Below, piece after piece: positions 8,938 to 16,314 of a DNA stretch of 36,795 nucleotides. The notes beneath the pieces are model-generated. The model worked only from the letters and a program-made list of their open reading frames with translations, had not been told where the DNA came from and did no database searches. Positions within the stretch are counted from its first letter, which is position 1. Each line of letters begins with the position of its first letter. The DNA comes from Pseudomonadota bacterium (GTDB lineage: Bacteria > Myxococcota_A > UBA796 > GCA-2862545). The stretch is taken from NCBI GenBank assembly GCA_005776945.1, contig SXOB01000057.1, positions 1 through 36,795 of the forward strand, read 5' to 3'. A program made the position numbers and the translations under genes.

Positions 8938-9747
8938 TCAGGTCGTTTCGGCTTCGACGGGCTCGTCTTCGAGGAGGGCCTCCTCGATTTCTTCGAGGAG
9001 CAGCGCGTTGCGCAGGCGGCGACGCTGGAAGGCGAAGACCACGGCATCGGCAAGGCCGATGGCCAGGTAAAGGACGGCGCCGATGCCCCACAACATGCTC
9101 ACGTCGAGCACGACAGCGCCGGTGAGGCACAGCGCCAAGCTGACACCGAGCAATCTGGCAGCGTTGCGATTCGCTCGCAAGTCGCGGAAGGACCGGAACG
9201 GAAAGTTGCTCACCATGAGCAGGCCGAGGAAGCCGACGAACGCGCCGAGCACCATGGGCGACGGCGACAACCAAGCGCGAAGGTAGTCGTTGGCCACCCA
9301 AATGAGTGTGACGAGGGTCCCCCCGGCCATCGTCGTCGTCAGGCCCTGGCTGTGCCCGGGGAGGTTCCAACTGCCTTCGAGCGCGCTGACGTTGAAGCGA
9401 GCGAGGCGGAAGGCGGCGCAAACGGTGTACCCGAAGCACAAGGCGAATCCGATGCCGCCGAGGTCCCGCAGCAGCCAGGCCCAGGCCATCAGGGCGGGCG
9501 CGACCCCGAAGCCGAGGAAGTCGGCGATGGTATCGAGGTGGACGCCGAATTCGCTGTACCGGCCCGTGAAGCGTGCGACGCGGCCGTCGATCATGTCGAA
9601 GATCGCGCCGAAGATGACGAGGACCGCGCATCGGCTGAGGAGTTCGGGGGTGACCGGGGTGCCCACGAGGGACGCAATCGCCAACGAGCTGCAGAAGATG
9701 CTGGCCCCGGTGAACCAGTTCGGCGGGTTCAAGAAGTGGCGGACCAC
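8938..9747 (-). CDS. pssA: CDP-diacylglycerol--serine O-phosphatidyltransferase
   Basis: The enzyme makes phosphatidylserine from CDP-diacylglycerol and L-serine in the inner membrane, the first step to phosphatidylethanolamine. The 269-aa protein carries the complete CDP-alcohol phosphotransferase signature D51-x2-D54-G55-x2-A-R59-x8-G68-x3-D72-x3-D76 (DMIDGRVAR ... GVHLDTIAD). The residues after it, FLGFGVAPA, are typical of the bacterial subclass II PssA, and several membrane helices follow. The GTG start at 9747 is chosen for the GGAGGT ribosome site four bases upstream and the family-like start VVRHFLNPPNWFTGAS; a much longer open frame upstream overlaps lysC and is rejected. The C-terminus (residues about 245-269) is strongly acidic, with several Glu residues. 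Divergent from lysC; first gene of a minus-strand cluster. Confidence 0.9.
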   Translation of the reverse strand: MVRHFLNPPNWFTGASIFCSSLAIASLVGTPVTPELLSRCAVLVIFGAIFDMIDGRVARFTGRYSEFGVHLDTIADFLGFGVAPALMAWAWLLRDLGGIGFALCFGYTVCAAFRLARFNVSALEGSWNLPGHSQGLTTTMAGGTLVTLIWVANDYLRAWLSPSPMVLGAFVGFLGLLMVSNFPFRSFRDLRANRNAARLLGVSLALCLTGAVVLDVSMLWGIGAVLYLAIGLADAVVFAFQRRRLRNALLLEEIEEALLEDEPVEAETT

Positions 9748-9775
9748 TCGACCTCCGGGCGGCCCGCCGTATAAC
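9748..9775 (+). promoter_or_regulatory. Candidate sigma-70-type promoter for lysC
   Basis: In the 49-bp gap between pssA and lysC the sequence tataac (9770-9775) matches five of six bases of a -10 box. Sixteen bases upstream, tcgacc (9748-9753) matches four of six of a -35 box. Transcription would begin near 9782, leaving a leader of about 15 bases that holds the ribosome site GGGAG. The pssA start codon lies beside the -35 box, so the two divergent genes must share or compete for this space. Evidence is by pattern only. Confidence 0.4.
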
Positions 9776-9785
9776 TCCCTGGCTC

Positions 9786-9790
9786 GGGAG
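9786..9790 (+). promoter_or_regulatory. Ribosome binding site that points to a CTG start for lysC
   Basis: GGGAG at 9786-9790 is followed by six bases and then CTG at 9797. No ATG, GTG or TTG occurs in frame between the pssA coding region and the conserved KYGG motif, so this site is the main evidence for a CTG start. Confidence 0.55.
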
Positions 9791-9796
9791 ACCCGT

Positions 9797-10909
9797 CTGG
9801 CCGTCGTCGTCCACAAATATGGAGGTTCGTCCGTTGGCGACCTGTCTCGGATCGGCCGGGTGGCGGATCGGATTGCCTCCGCCGTGGCGGCGGGCGACCG
9901 GCCCGTGGTCGTGGTTTCCGCCATGGGCAACACGACGAACGAGCTGTTGGCCCTCGCGAAGGCGATGTCGCCCGTCCCGGACCGGCGCGAGTTGGACATG
10001 TTGGTGTCGGTCGGGGAACGCGTGACCATGGCGTTGCTCGCGATGGGCCTGCGCGACCGCGGGGTCCCGGCGAGAAGCCTGACCGGAAGCCAATCTGGCA
10101 TCCTGACCGACGGTACCCACGCCGGCGCGCGCGTGGTGGCCGTTCGACCCGACCGGGTCCGCGACGCGCTCGCGGCTGGCGAGACGCCCATCGTGGCAGG
10201 CTTTCAGGGCGTCAGTGTCGACAAGGAAATCACCACCTTGGGCCGCGGGGGCTCGGACACCACGGCGGTGGTTCTTGCGGCCGCGTTGGGCGCCGAGCGG
10301 TGCGAGATCTGCTCCGACGTCGACGGGGTGTGGTCGGCCGACCCGCGTCGTGTGCCCGACGCAGTTCGGCTGGACGCCATCGGTCTCGACGCGATGGCCT
10401 CGTTGGCGCGTGCGGGCGCAACCGTACTGTTCGAAGACGCGGTCCGGTACGCACGGGACCACGGCGTCACGCTGCACGCCGCGCGCACCTTCGGGGGGGG
10501 ACGCGGTACGACCATCGGTCCCGAGCCCCAACCGGGCGTCTGGGCCGTCGCGAGCGACCGATTGCTAAGGTCGACCAAGGGAGCCCCTCGCGGTGCGCGC
10601 CTTCGGCGGCGATGGGGCGAACACCGTCATTGGGACGTCCGCAACCTGCACGGGGCTCCCCTCGACGGGGTCGAGGTCGCCGTCGTTTCCGCGGTCGCGA
10701 GCGGCCTTGGCGAGTGGAACGACGGGTTCGACTTGGCGTCCGAGGCGCTGGCGGGTGCAGGCCTCCAGCTTCGTCATTGCGGCGCAGACGGTGATTCGTG
10801 GTGGTTCGAAGTCGATCCTTCGGCTGAAGATGCCGCAGTTCGGGCGCTTCATGCCCACCTTGCCGACCACGATCCAAACGGGTCCGCAGTAGGCGGGCGT
10901 ACCGGGTAG
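9797..10909 (+). CDS. lysC: Aspartate kinase (aspartokinase), apparent CTG start, one ACT domain recognisable
   Basis: Phosphorylates L-aspartate with ATP, the first step to lysine, threonine, methionine and diaminopimelate for the cell wall. From CTG 9797 the protein is 370 aa and begins MAVVVHKYGGSSVG, just like normal aspartokinases. Other signatures: VSAMGNTTNELL (about 40-51), SVGERVTMALLA (71-82), GFQGVSVDKEITTLGRGGSD (135-154) and CSDVDGVWSADPR (172-184). The kinase domain ends near residue 243. Family members usually carry two ACT domains for feedback control; only the second-type unit is clear (about 292-355, VEVAVVSAVASGLGEWNDGF). Residues 245-290 are Arg-rich (GARLRRRWGEHRHW) and do not look like a normal first ACT. 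Feedback by lysine or threonine may therefore be altered. Identification is firm; the start and the ACT loss are inferred. Confidence 0.93.
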   Translation: MAVVVHKYGGSSVGDLSRIGRVADRIASAVAAGDRPVVVVSAMGNTTNELLALAKAMSPVPDRRELDMLVSVGERVTMALLAMGLRDRGVPARSLTGSQSGILTDGTHAGARVVAVRPDRVRDALAAGETPIVAGFQGVSVDKEITTLGRGGSDTTAVVLAAALGAERCEICSDVDGVWSADPRRVPDAVRLDAIGLDAMASLARAGATVLFEDAVRYARDHGVTLHAARTFGGGRGTTIGPEPQPGVWAVASDRLLRSTKGAPRGARLRRRWGEHRHWDVRNLHGAPLDGVEVAVVSAVASGLGEWNDGFDLASEALAGAGLQLRHCGADGDSWWFEVDPSAEDAAVRALHAHLADHDPNGSAVGGRTG

Positions 10910-10938
10910 AATGTGGTAGAATGGTGTACGGAGGCGCA

Positions 10939-12648
10939 ATGCGCTTGAGCACTTTGGCCTGGCTTGCGTTGGCCGGATGTCCTTCGACCAGCGACGGCGA
11001 GGGGCCTACGACAGAGGCCACCGAGGTCTGCGGGAACGGCATCGACGACGATGGCAACGGGGAGCTCGATTGCGCCGACACCCAATGCGCGTGCCCTGAG
11101 ATCTGTGACGGTGGGGGCGGTGACGAGGATCGCGACGGCGTCGCCGACTGCCTCGACTCCGACTGCGATGGCTCCTGCTCGGAATTCGACTACTGCGCGG
11201 ACGGGCGCGACAACGACGGCGACGGCCGGATCGACTGCGACGACACGGATTGCACGGTTCCGGAGTGCGCCGAGGATTGTGGCGACGGTCGTGACAACGA
11301 TGCAGACGGCGCCGAGGACTGTTCGGACACCGATTGCAACGTGCCGGAGTGCGTCGAATTGTGCGCGGACGGGCGCGACAACGACGCCGACACCGCTGTC
11401 GACTGCGACGACCCCGATTGCGACGGCAATTGCCCCGAGGATTGCACGGACGGGCGCGACAACGACCTTGACTTTTTCGTCGATTGCGACGACAGCAACT
11501 GCGAAGGTGCCTGCCCGGAGGACTGCCTCGACTTTGTCGACAACGACGCGGACGACCTGGTCGACTGCGAAGACCCGGAGTGCTTTTCGGCATGCGACGA
11601 GGACGTCGACGGCTTCCTCAACGGCCTGCACGGCGGCGACGACTGCAACGACCAGGATCCGTTCGTCAACCCCGAGGGCAGCGAGGTCTGCAACGGCTAC
11701 GACGACAACTGCGACGGCCTGACCGACGAGGCGGACCCGACCAACGACCCGAATTCGCTCATCGCCTTCCACGAGGACCTCGACGTGGACACGTTCGGTC
11801 GCACGAACTCGCCCATCATATGGGCGTGTTCTCAGCCCGACGGGACCGCCGTTGGCGACCTCGATTGCGACGACGCGAACGCCGCGATCAACCCCGCCGC
11901 GACGGAAATTTGCGATGGCCTCGACAATGACTGTGACAAGCTGCGCGACGACGCCGACCCGTCCGTCGACCTGAGCACGGCGTCGGACTGGTTCACGGAC
12001 GCGGACGGCGACGGGTTTGGTGACGGGGCCAGCATCGTATTTGCGTGTGCGCCTCCCGCGAATACCGCCGACAACGACGACGATTGCGACGACACCGATC
12101 CGCTGAAGCTCGGCCCAGGGGACTGGGTTCCGGACCTGGATGCCGACGGCTACGGCGCCGGCGACGTCTTCGGCGTGATTTCGTGCGACCCGCCGGCCGA
12201 CGGTTGGGCGTCCGAGTACCTGGAAGACGACTGCAACGACGGCGACGCGCTCATCTTCCCTGGCGCCGAGGAAGTCTGTGCGGACGGCATCGACAGCGAC
12301 TGCGACGGGGTCGACGGCGGTTGCGCGCCCATCTACGTTGGCAAGTTCCAAATTTTGGATGGCCCATCGTGGACGGCCGATCCGGACACGGTCTCGTGTG
12401 TTGGCGCATGTTCCCAGCTCTTTGGGGGCCTGCCGTCCGACTACACCTGTTCGTCGATCGGGCCAGGCGTCGTCGACGCGCAAGCCTTCCTCGACGGGTG
12501 GGGCGATTCCACGTACTGCTTCTCGCCGAAGTCCGAAGGCTACGTGAAGAACTCGCACTACGACTGCGGTGCCTTCGCGTGCTCGTACTCGACCTACGTG
12601 ATGGACCACTCCTGCTCGGCGAGCAACTACTGCTTCCTTCTGCCTTAG
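10939..12648 (+). CDS. Surface lipoprotein of Asp/Cys-rich MopE-like metal-binding repeats
   Basis: The ATG at 10939 has GGAGG four bases upstream; an in-frame ATG at 10921 lacks one. The 569-aa protein starts MRLSTLAWLALAGC, a clear lipoprotein signal with lipidated Cys14. Residues about 30-220 are tandem 27-28-residue units of the form C-x-DGRDNDxDG-x-DC-x-D-x-DC. Residues about 230-465 hold three to four longer units of the MopE putative metal-binding type (DDCNDQDPFVNPEGSEVCNG, DNDCD). Residues about 466-569 form a separate Cys-rich module (SCVGACSQLFGG ... SASNYCFLLP) that I do not recognise. The Asp loops are calcium-binding-like; disulfides are likely outside the cytoplasm. Such proteins are abundant in Myxococcota and their role is mostly unknown. 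It follows lysC by 29 bp, but functional linkage is doubtful. Confidence 0.82.
   Translation: MRLSTLAWLALAGCPSTSDGEGPTTEATEVCGNGIDDDGNGELDCADTQCACPEICDGGGGDEDRDGVADCLDSDCDGSCSEFDYCADGRDNDGDGRIDCDDTDCTVPECAEDCGDGRDNDADGAEDCSDTDCNVPECVELCADGRDNDADTAVDCDDPDCDGNCPEDCTDGRDNDLDFFVDCDDSNCEGACPEDCLDFVDNDADDLVDCEDPECFSACDEDVDGFLNGLHGGDDCNDQDPFVNPEGSEVCNGYDDNCDGLTDEADPTNDPNSLIAFHEDLDVDTFGRTNSPIIWACSQPDGTAVGDLDCDDANAAINPAATEICDGLDNDCDKLRDDADPSVDLSTASDWFTDADGDGFGDGASIVFACAPPANTADNDDDCDDTDPLKLGPGDWVPDLDADGYGAGDVFGVISCDPPADGWASEYLEDDCNDGDALIFPGAEEVCADGIDSDCDGVDGGCAPIYVGKFQILDGPSWTADPDTVSCVGACSQLFGGLPSDYTCSSIGPGVVDAQAFLDGWGDSTYCFSPKSEGYVKNSHYDCGAFACSYSTYVMDHSCSASNYCFLLP
11194..11592 (+). repeat. Tandem 81-84 bp coding repeats (Cys/Asp-rich units)
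   Basis: Five consecutive units begin at about 11194, 11278, 11362, 11443 and 11524, giving protein periods of 28, 28, 27 and 27 residues. The core gacgggcgcgacaacgac recurs almost unchanged in several units, so DNA-level duplication is visible as well as protein similarity. Two more degenerate units lie upstream (about 11029 and 11104). All copies stay in frame. Such arrays can expand or contract by slippage or recombination. Confidence 0.8.
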
Positions 12649-12673
12649 CCCTACCCCAAGACCGCGGCTGGGT

Positions 12674-13495
12674 TCAGAAGATGCGGAAGTCGTCGATCAG
12701 GATGTCGTTCGGGCCCGTGCCCGACCCGTCCAGTGCGGTCGTGTCCCGCAGGATGAGGCGCCAGAGGCGGCTCGCATCCAATCGGGTGGGGCTGCCCTCG
12801 ATGGCGGTGGCCTCGTCGAGATCAAGCGTCCATTCGATGCTGGATCCGGTGGGGACACGGATAGGGGTGCCGACAAAGTAGCTGTTGCCGTCGGCGTCGA
12901 TGACCCAAGCTCTCAGCCACGCATCCTGCTGGGTGGCCCTGACGCTCATGGCAATTCGGCTGGGAGGGGGCAGAGGCCGGTCGAAGGCGACGACGAGTTC
13001 GTCGCCTTCCCGAACCGTGGCCGTCGTCGACCAAATCAGGGCCGGGTCGGCCGATTCGGTCGTCGTTTGGGTTCGGATGGACCCCACGTCCGAGTGGCCC
13101 CAGGGGTGGAAGATGCCGTGGTCCGTCCCGTCAAAGGTCCACGTGACCGGCGTCGTCCGGATGGCGGCAGCGTCCAGTTCGATGCGACCGAGAAGGTCGA
13201 AACAGGGCGCAGCGCAACTGCCGGTTCGGATGCCGTCTCGGAGGGCGTCTCGGGCCTCGTCCCAAAGTTGGAGGTCCCAGCGGGCTCGCGCAAGACGGTA
13301 GCGCAGGTCCCCAGATTCGGGGCTGTCGCCAAGCTGTTGGAGCAGTTCGTGGTAGCGCCTTGCGGCCTGGACCGGATCGCCGTCGACCGACCAATCCAGG
13401 GTGGCGTCGGCGATGGCATCCCAACGGTCTCGTTCGCCCGCGCGCGCCGTCGTGGTGACGGCGAGCATCCCCAGAACGAAGGCCGAAGCCTTCAT
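12674..13495 (-). CDS. Secreted protein of unknown function, helical N-part and beta-sandwich-like C-part
   Basis: This 273-aa protein starts at an ATG whose ATGA overlaps the stop of the response regulator gene, so it is translationally coupled to the two-component system. Residues 1-19 are a standard signal peptide (MKASAFVLGMLAVTTTARA, cleavage before GERD). Residues about 25-110 are TPR-like helices (DPVQAARRYHELLQQLG). Residues about 115-273 are beta-rich with Trp and Asp patterns (TWTFDGTDHGIFHPWGHS, ILIDDFRIF at the end) resembling carbohydrate-binding sandwich modules; the closing IDDFRIF is common at the end of such folds. Probably periplasmic or secreted. It could be a ligand-binding accessory of the kinase or its target; neither is shown by sequence. 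Confidence 0.7.
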   Translation of the reverse strand: MKASAFVLGMLAVTTTARAGERDRWDAIADATLDWSVDGDPVQAARRYHELLQQLGDSPESGDLRYRLARARWDLQLWDEARDALRDGIRTGSCAAPCFDLLGRIELDAAAIRTTPVTWTFDGTDHGIFHPWGHSDVGSIRTQTTTESADPALIWSTTATVREGDELVVAFDRPLPPPSRIAMSVRATQQDAWLRAWVIDADGNSYFVGTPIRVPTGSSIEWTLDLDEATAIEGSPTRLDASRLWRLILRDTTALDGSGTGPNDILIDDFRIF

Positions 13496-14187
13496 CCTTC
13501 GTTGCCGATGAACCGGTAGCCGACCCCGTGCAGCGTCTCGATGAACCGCGGCTCCGCCGCGTCGTCGCGGAGTTTCTTGCGGACGTTGAGGATGTGGGTG
13601 TCCACGGTCCGGGTCGTGACATTGGGCGAGTAGCGCCAGATGCTCGTGAGCAATTCGCCGCGCGGCAACACTTTGCCCTTGTGTTCGATGAGGTAGCGCA
13701 GCAACTCTTGTTCGCGGTTGCTCAGGCGCTCCTCGCTGTCGGCGTGGCGGATGACGTAGTTGTCGAGGTCGACCTCCGCCCCCGGGTACCGGTAGACGGA
13801 ACGCGCGCCGCCCGTCCGCCGAAGAACGGCGTTGACGCGGGCCTTCAACTCCAACAGCGAAAAGGGCTTTGTGACGTAGTCGTCGGCGCCGAGTTCGAAG
13901 CCGAGCAGCTTGTCCTGCTCCGATGTGCGGGCCGTCACGAACAGGACGGGGCCGTCGTATTCGTCGTCGCGAAGGGCTTTGCAGACGTCAAAGCCTGACT
14001 TCTCTGGCTCTGGACCCTCGTTGAGCATGACGTCGAGTACAACGACGTCCGGGGGATGACGCTGCGCGATGGCGAGGGCCTGCGACATGCAGCGCGCCGT
14101 GTAGACGTCGTACATCTCCCGCGAGAAGAACCGTTGCAGGGTGTCGAGCAGCGGCGGCTCATCCTCGACGAGCAGGATGCGCGGCAT
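13492..14187 (-). CDS. OmpR/PhoB-family DNA-binding response regulator
   Basis: A 231-aa two-component response regulator that should be phosphorylated by the adjacent histidine kinase and bind DNA. The receiver domain (1-122) has the acidic pocket VEDE (E9, D9-E10 region), phospho-acceptor D52 (VVVLDVM), T85 and K107 (YVTKPFS). A small insertion of Glu/Pro residues (NEGPEPEKSGFD) follows D52. The winged-helix domain (about 130-231) shows LSNREQELLRYLIEHKGKVL, TRTVDTHILNVRKKL and HGVGYRF, the classical OmpR-type pattern. Its ATG overlaps the kinase stop (TGATG), giving one coupled operon. Target genes are unknown; autoregulation is common in this family, but no operator was identified. Confidence 0.93.
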   Translation of the reverse strand: MPRILLVEDEPPLLDTLQRFFSREMYDVYTARCMSQALAIAQRHPPDVVVLDVMLNEGPEPEKSGFDVCKALRDDEYDGPVLFVTARTSEQDKLLGFELGADDYVTKPFSLLELKARVNAVLRRTGGARSVYRYPGAEVDLDNYVIRHADSEERLSNREQELLRYLIEHKGKVLPRGELLTSIWRYSPNVTTRTVDTHILNVRKKLRDDAAEPRFIETLHGVGYRFIGNEG

Positions 14188-16298
14188 CAGGAACTCCTGG
14201 GCAATGGGGCGACCGGAAGGCTCACAGCAAAGGTGGTGCCCCGGCCAAGGGCGCTGTCGACGGTGATGGTTCCGCCATGAGCGTCGACGATGTAACGCAC
14301 GATGGCCAAACCGATCCCGGTGCCCTTGCGGCGGCGAACCCGCGGGTCCTTGGACCGAAAGAACTGGTCGAAGAGATGGGGCAGGTCATCCGCCGAGATG
14401 CCCATGCCGCGGTCGGCGACCTGGAGGTCGACCGATTGAGCGGTGGCCGTGACTCGAACGCCGACCCAGTTGGCGTCGCCGCCGTATTTTGCCGCATTCG
14501 ACAAGAGGTTCGTCATCACTTGGCCGATCGCGTCTCGGTCGCAGGCGACGAGCGGTAGGCCGTCGGCGATGTCGACTTCGACGCGCACGCCCCGGGTCTC
14601 GAAGTCGCGGGACGCAACTTCAACGTGGTAGCGCACGAGGGCGCCAAGGTCGTCGGGGCGCAGCGTGTAGCGCTTCGCGCCTCGTTCGATGGCGGCGAAA
14701 TCGAGCACATTGTCAACGAGGCGGCTGAGGCGCTCCGATTCCATGACGATGGCGTCGTGATGCGCGTCGGTGTCGGCGCCAGGTTCGACGAGGCCCAATT
14801 GCAGAGCCTCGCCTTTCAACCGAATTTGCGTGATGGGCGACCGAAGTTCGTGGGACACGTTGGCCGCGAAATCCGCCTTGGCTCGGGCGGCCTCCACTTC
14901 GCGAGAGACGATGAGCGCGGTCAGCACGAGGCCGGCAGCAAAGGCGGCGACGGAGACGGCGATGGCAATGAGCCGGGAGCTGCGATTGCGCCGGTCCTGT
15001 TCCTGAAGGCGGCTTGTGTCATCGGGCAGGATGGCTACGGTGACGCTTGGCAGCAAGGTGCCGGCGCTCGCGGTCCACAACGCATCGTCGGGGATTCGCT
15101 CGCCGGGCCTGAGCACGACGGTCGTCAGGTCCGGGTCGGCGGCGCCGAGGCGGTCGGCCTCCTCGCGGATCTGGTCAAAGATGCTCTGGCTCGAGAATGA
15201 GAACACCCAGCTGCCTGCGCCGTCGGCGAGCAGGGCCCACAGTGCGGGCGAGTCGACGCGGGCAGGAATCCAAGCGAAGCCGTCCGTGGGGTCTCCGGCG
15301 TCAAGGGCATCGATTTCTGCGTCGACAAGCCCCGCCCAGAACAGCTGGTCGGTGCGGTCGTCCAAGCGCCGGCGCATCCGTTCGGCCCATGCGACGTCGG
15401 TCATCCCCTCCAGGCGTCGCATGGCACGACGGGCAAGGGCCGGCTCGCCTCCGCCCCCGATCGTCCAGGGCGCCTCGAGCGAGTCCTGCACGAGGTCGGT
15501 GAGCAGTTGGGCACCCACGGAGGGTTCGCGAGCGAAGTGCAACTCTGCGCGCATGAGAAGCGCGAGGTCGCCGACCCGAAGGCCCCGGGGGTCCCGTTCG
15601 AGGCCATAGTCTCCGTAGAGTGCGGCAAGCGCCGCGTCGGCTTCGCGCTCGCGCCCGCTTCGGGCAAGCGCGCGCGCCTCGCCAAGGAGAGCCTCGACCC
15701 GCCAGCTGCCGTCCGCGACCTCTGCGACCGTTCGCCAGTGCGTCGCAGCCTCGGCGGTCCGGTGGCCGACCTCGGCTTCGACCGCGGCATTGCGGAGTTG
15801 GGCGACCTGGGCGACAGGCTCTTGAAGCGCGTCGGCGCGGGTGATCGCCGCCGACCGTTCGAAGGGCGTGATCAGGACGTCGTCGCGGTCCCTTCGGAAG
15901 ACGGCCCTGAGGTGGGGGCTGAGGCTCCTTAGATCGACCGTCAGGGCTTGGCGCGCTTCGATCCGTGCGGTGACTTGGGCCTCGAACCGTCGCCGGACCT
16001 GCTCGAGTTGACGCGCCAACGTGCTGCCGGTGGTCTCGGCGCGCCGCTCCAACTCCTGGGTGGCGAGGAGGCCGACGGCGTCGATCGACGAGACCGCGAG
16101 GGCGGCCAAGAGCAGAATGGGCAGCAGGGTCGTGGCGGCGAATAGCATCGAGAACCGCGCGACATCGACCAGGCTTCGGAAGTCCTGATGGGCCGCCTCT
16201 TCGCCGCGCCGCCGCGCCAACCAAGCGATGGCCGCCCGGCGGAACTGGTCGGACCAGGTTCGGCGTACGCCGGGCCGGTGGGTCCAGGGGGAGGCCAT
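14187..16298 (-). CDS. Membrane sensor histidine kinase with large periplasmic domain
   Basis: This 703-aa kinase has TM1 at about 49-70, an extracytoplasmic region of about 370 residues, and TM2 at about 441-464. The dimerisation/phosphotransfer helix follows with FAANVSHELRSPITQIR (phospho-acceptor H483). The ATPase domain has the N box TNLLSNAAKYGG (N597), DRGMGI, FDQFFRSKD and GTGIGLAIV. No HAMP domain is evident between TM2 and the H-box; the link is short (REVEAARAKADFAANV). The sensor part begins with a coiled-coil-like stretch (ELERRAETTGSTLARQLEQV) and contains helical, TPR-like sequence (WRVEALLGEARALARSGRER), unusual for a ligand-binding sensor and suggestive of protein or surface sensing. 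It lies 16 bp after the lipoprotein gene and overlaps the regulator gene. Confidence 0.92.
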   Translation of the reverse strand: MASPWTHRPGVRRTWSDQFRRAAIAWLARRRGEEAAHQDFRSLVDVARFSMLFAATTLLPILLLAALAVSSIDAVGLLATQELERRAETTGSTLARQLEQVRRRFEAQVTARIEARQALTVDLRSLSPHLRAVFRRDRDDVLITPFERSAAITRADALQEPVAQVAQLRNAAVEAEVGHRTAEAATHWRTVAEVADGSWRVEALLGEARALARSGREREADAALAALYGDYGLERDPRGLRVGDLALLMRAELHFAREPSVGAQLLTDLVQDSLEAPWTIGGGGEPALARRAMRRLEGMTDVAWAERMRRRLDDRTDQLFWAGLVDAEIDALDAGDPTDGFAWIPARVDSPALWALLADGAGSWVFSFSSQSIFDQIREEADRLGAADPDLTTVVLRPGERIPDDALWTASAGTLLPSVTVAILPDDTSRLQEQDRRNRSSRLIAIAVSVAAFAAGLVLTALIVSREVEAARAKADFAANVSHELRSPITQIRLKGEALQLGLVEPGADTDAHHDAIVMESERLSRLVDNVLDFAAIERGAKRYTLRPDDLGALVRYHVEVASRDFETRGVRVEVDIADGLPLVACDRDAIGQVMTNLLSNAAKYGGDANWVGVRVTATAQSVDLQVADRGMGISADDLPHLFDQFFRSKDPRVRRRKGTGIGLAIVRYIVDAHGGTITVDSALGRGTTFAVSLPVAPLPRSS

Positions 16299-16314
16299 GG
16301 CTCGTCCTATCCGG

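Noticed and set aside
9748..10531. Upstream extension of the pssA frame and another minus-strand frame across lysC
   Set aside because: They run opposite conserved aspartate kinase motifs and encode Arg/Ser/Thr-rich sequence. The PssA fold begins at the GTG at 9747.
10849..12609. Minus-strand frame of 586 codons opposite the MopE-like gene, with Val-rich repeats
   Set aside because: Its repeats are the complement of the Asp/Cys-coding DNA repeats; the plus strand has a ribosome site and a lipobox.
12637..12680. Possible convergent terminator (CTTCTG ... CAGAAG with inner AGCC/GGCT)
   Set aside because: The stem is short and interrupted and no T-run follows. Too weak to list, although the convergent gap is where one is expected.
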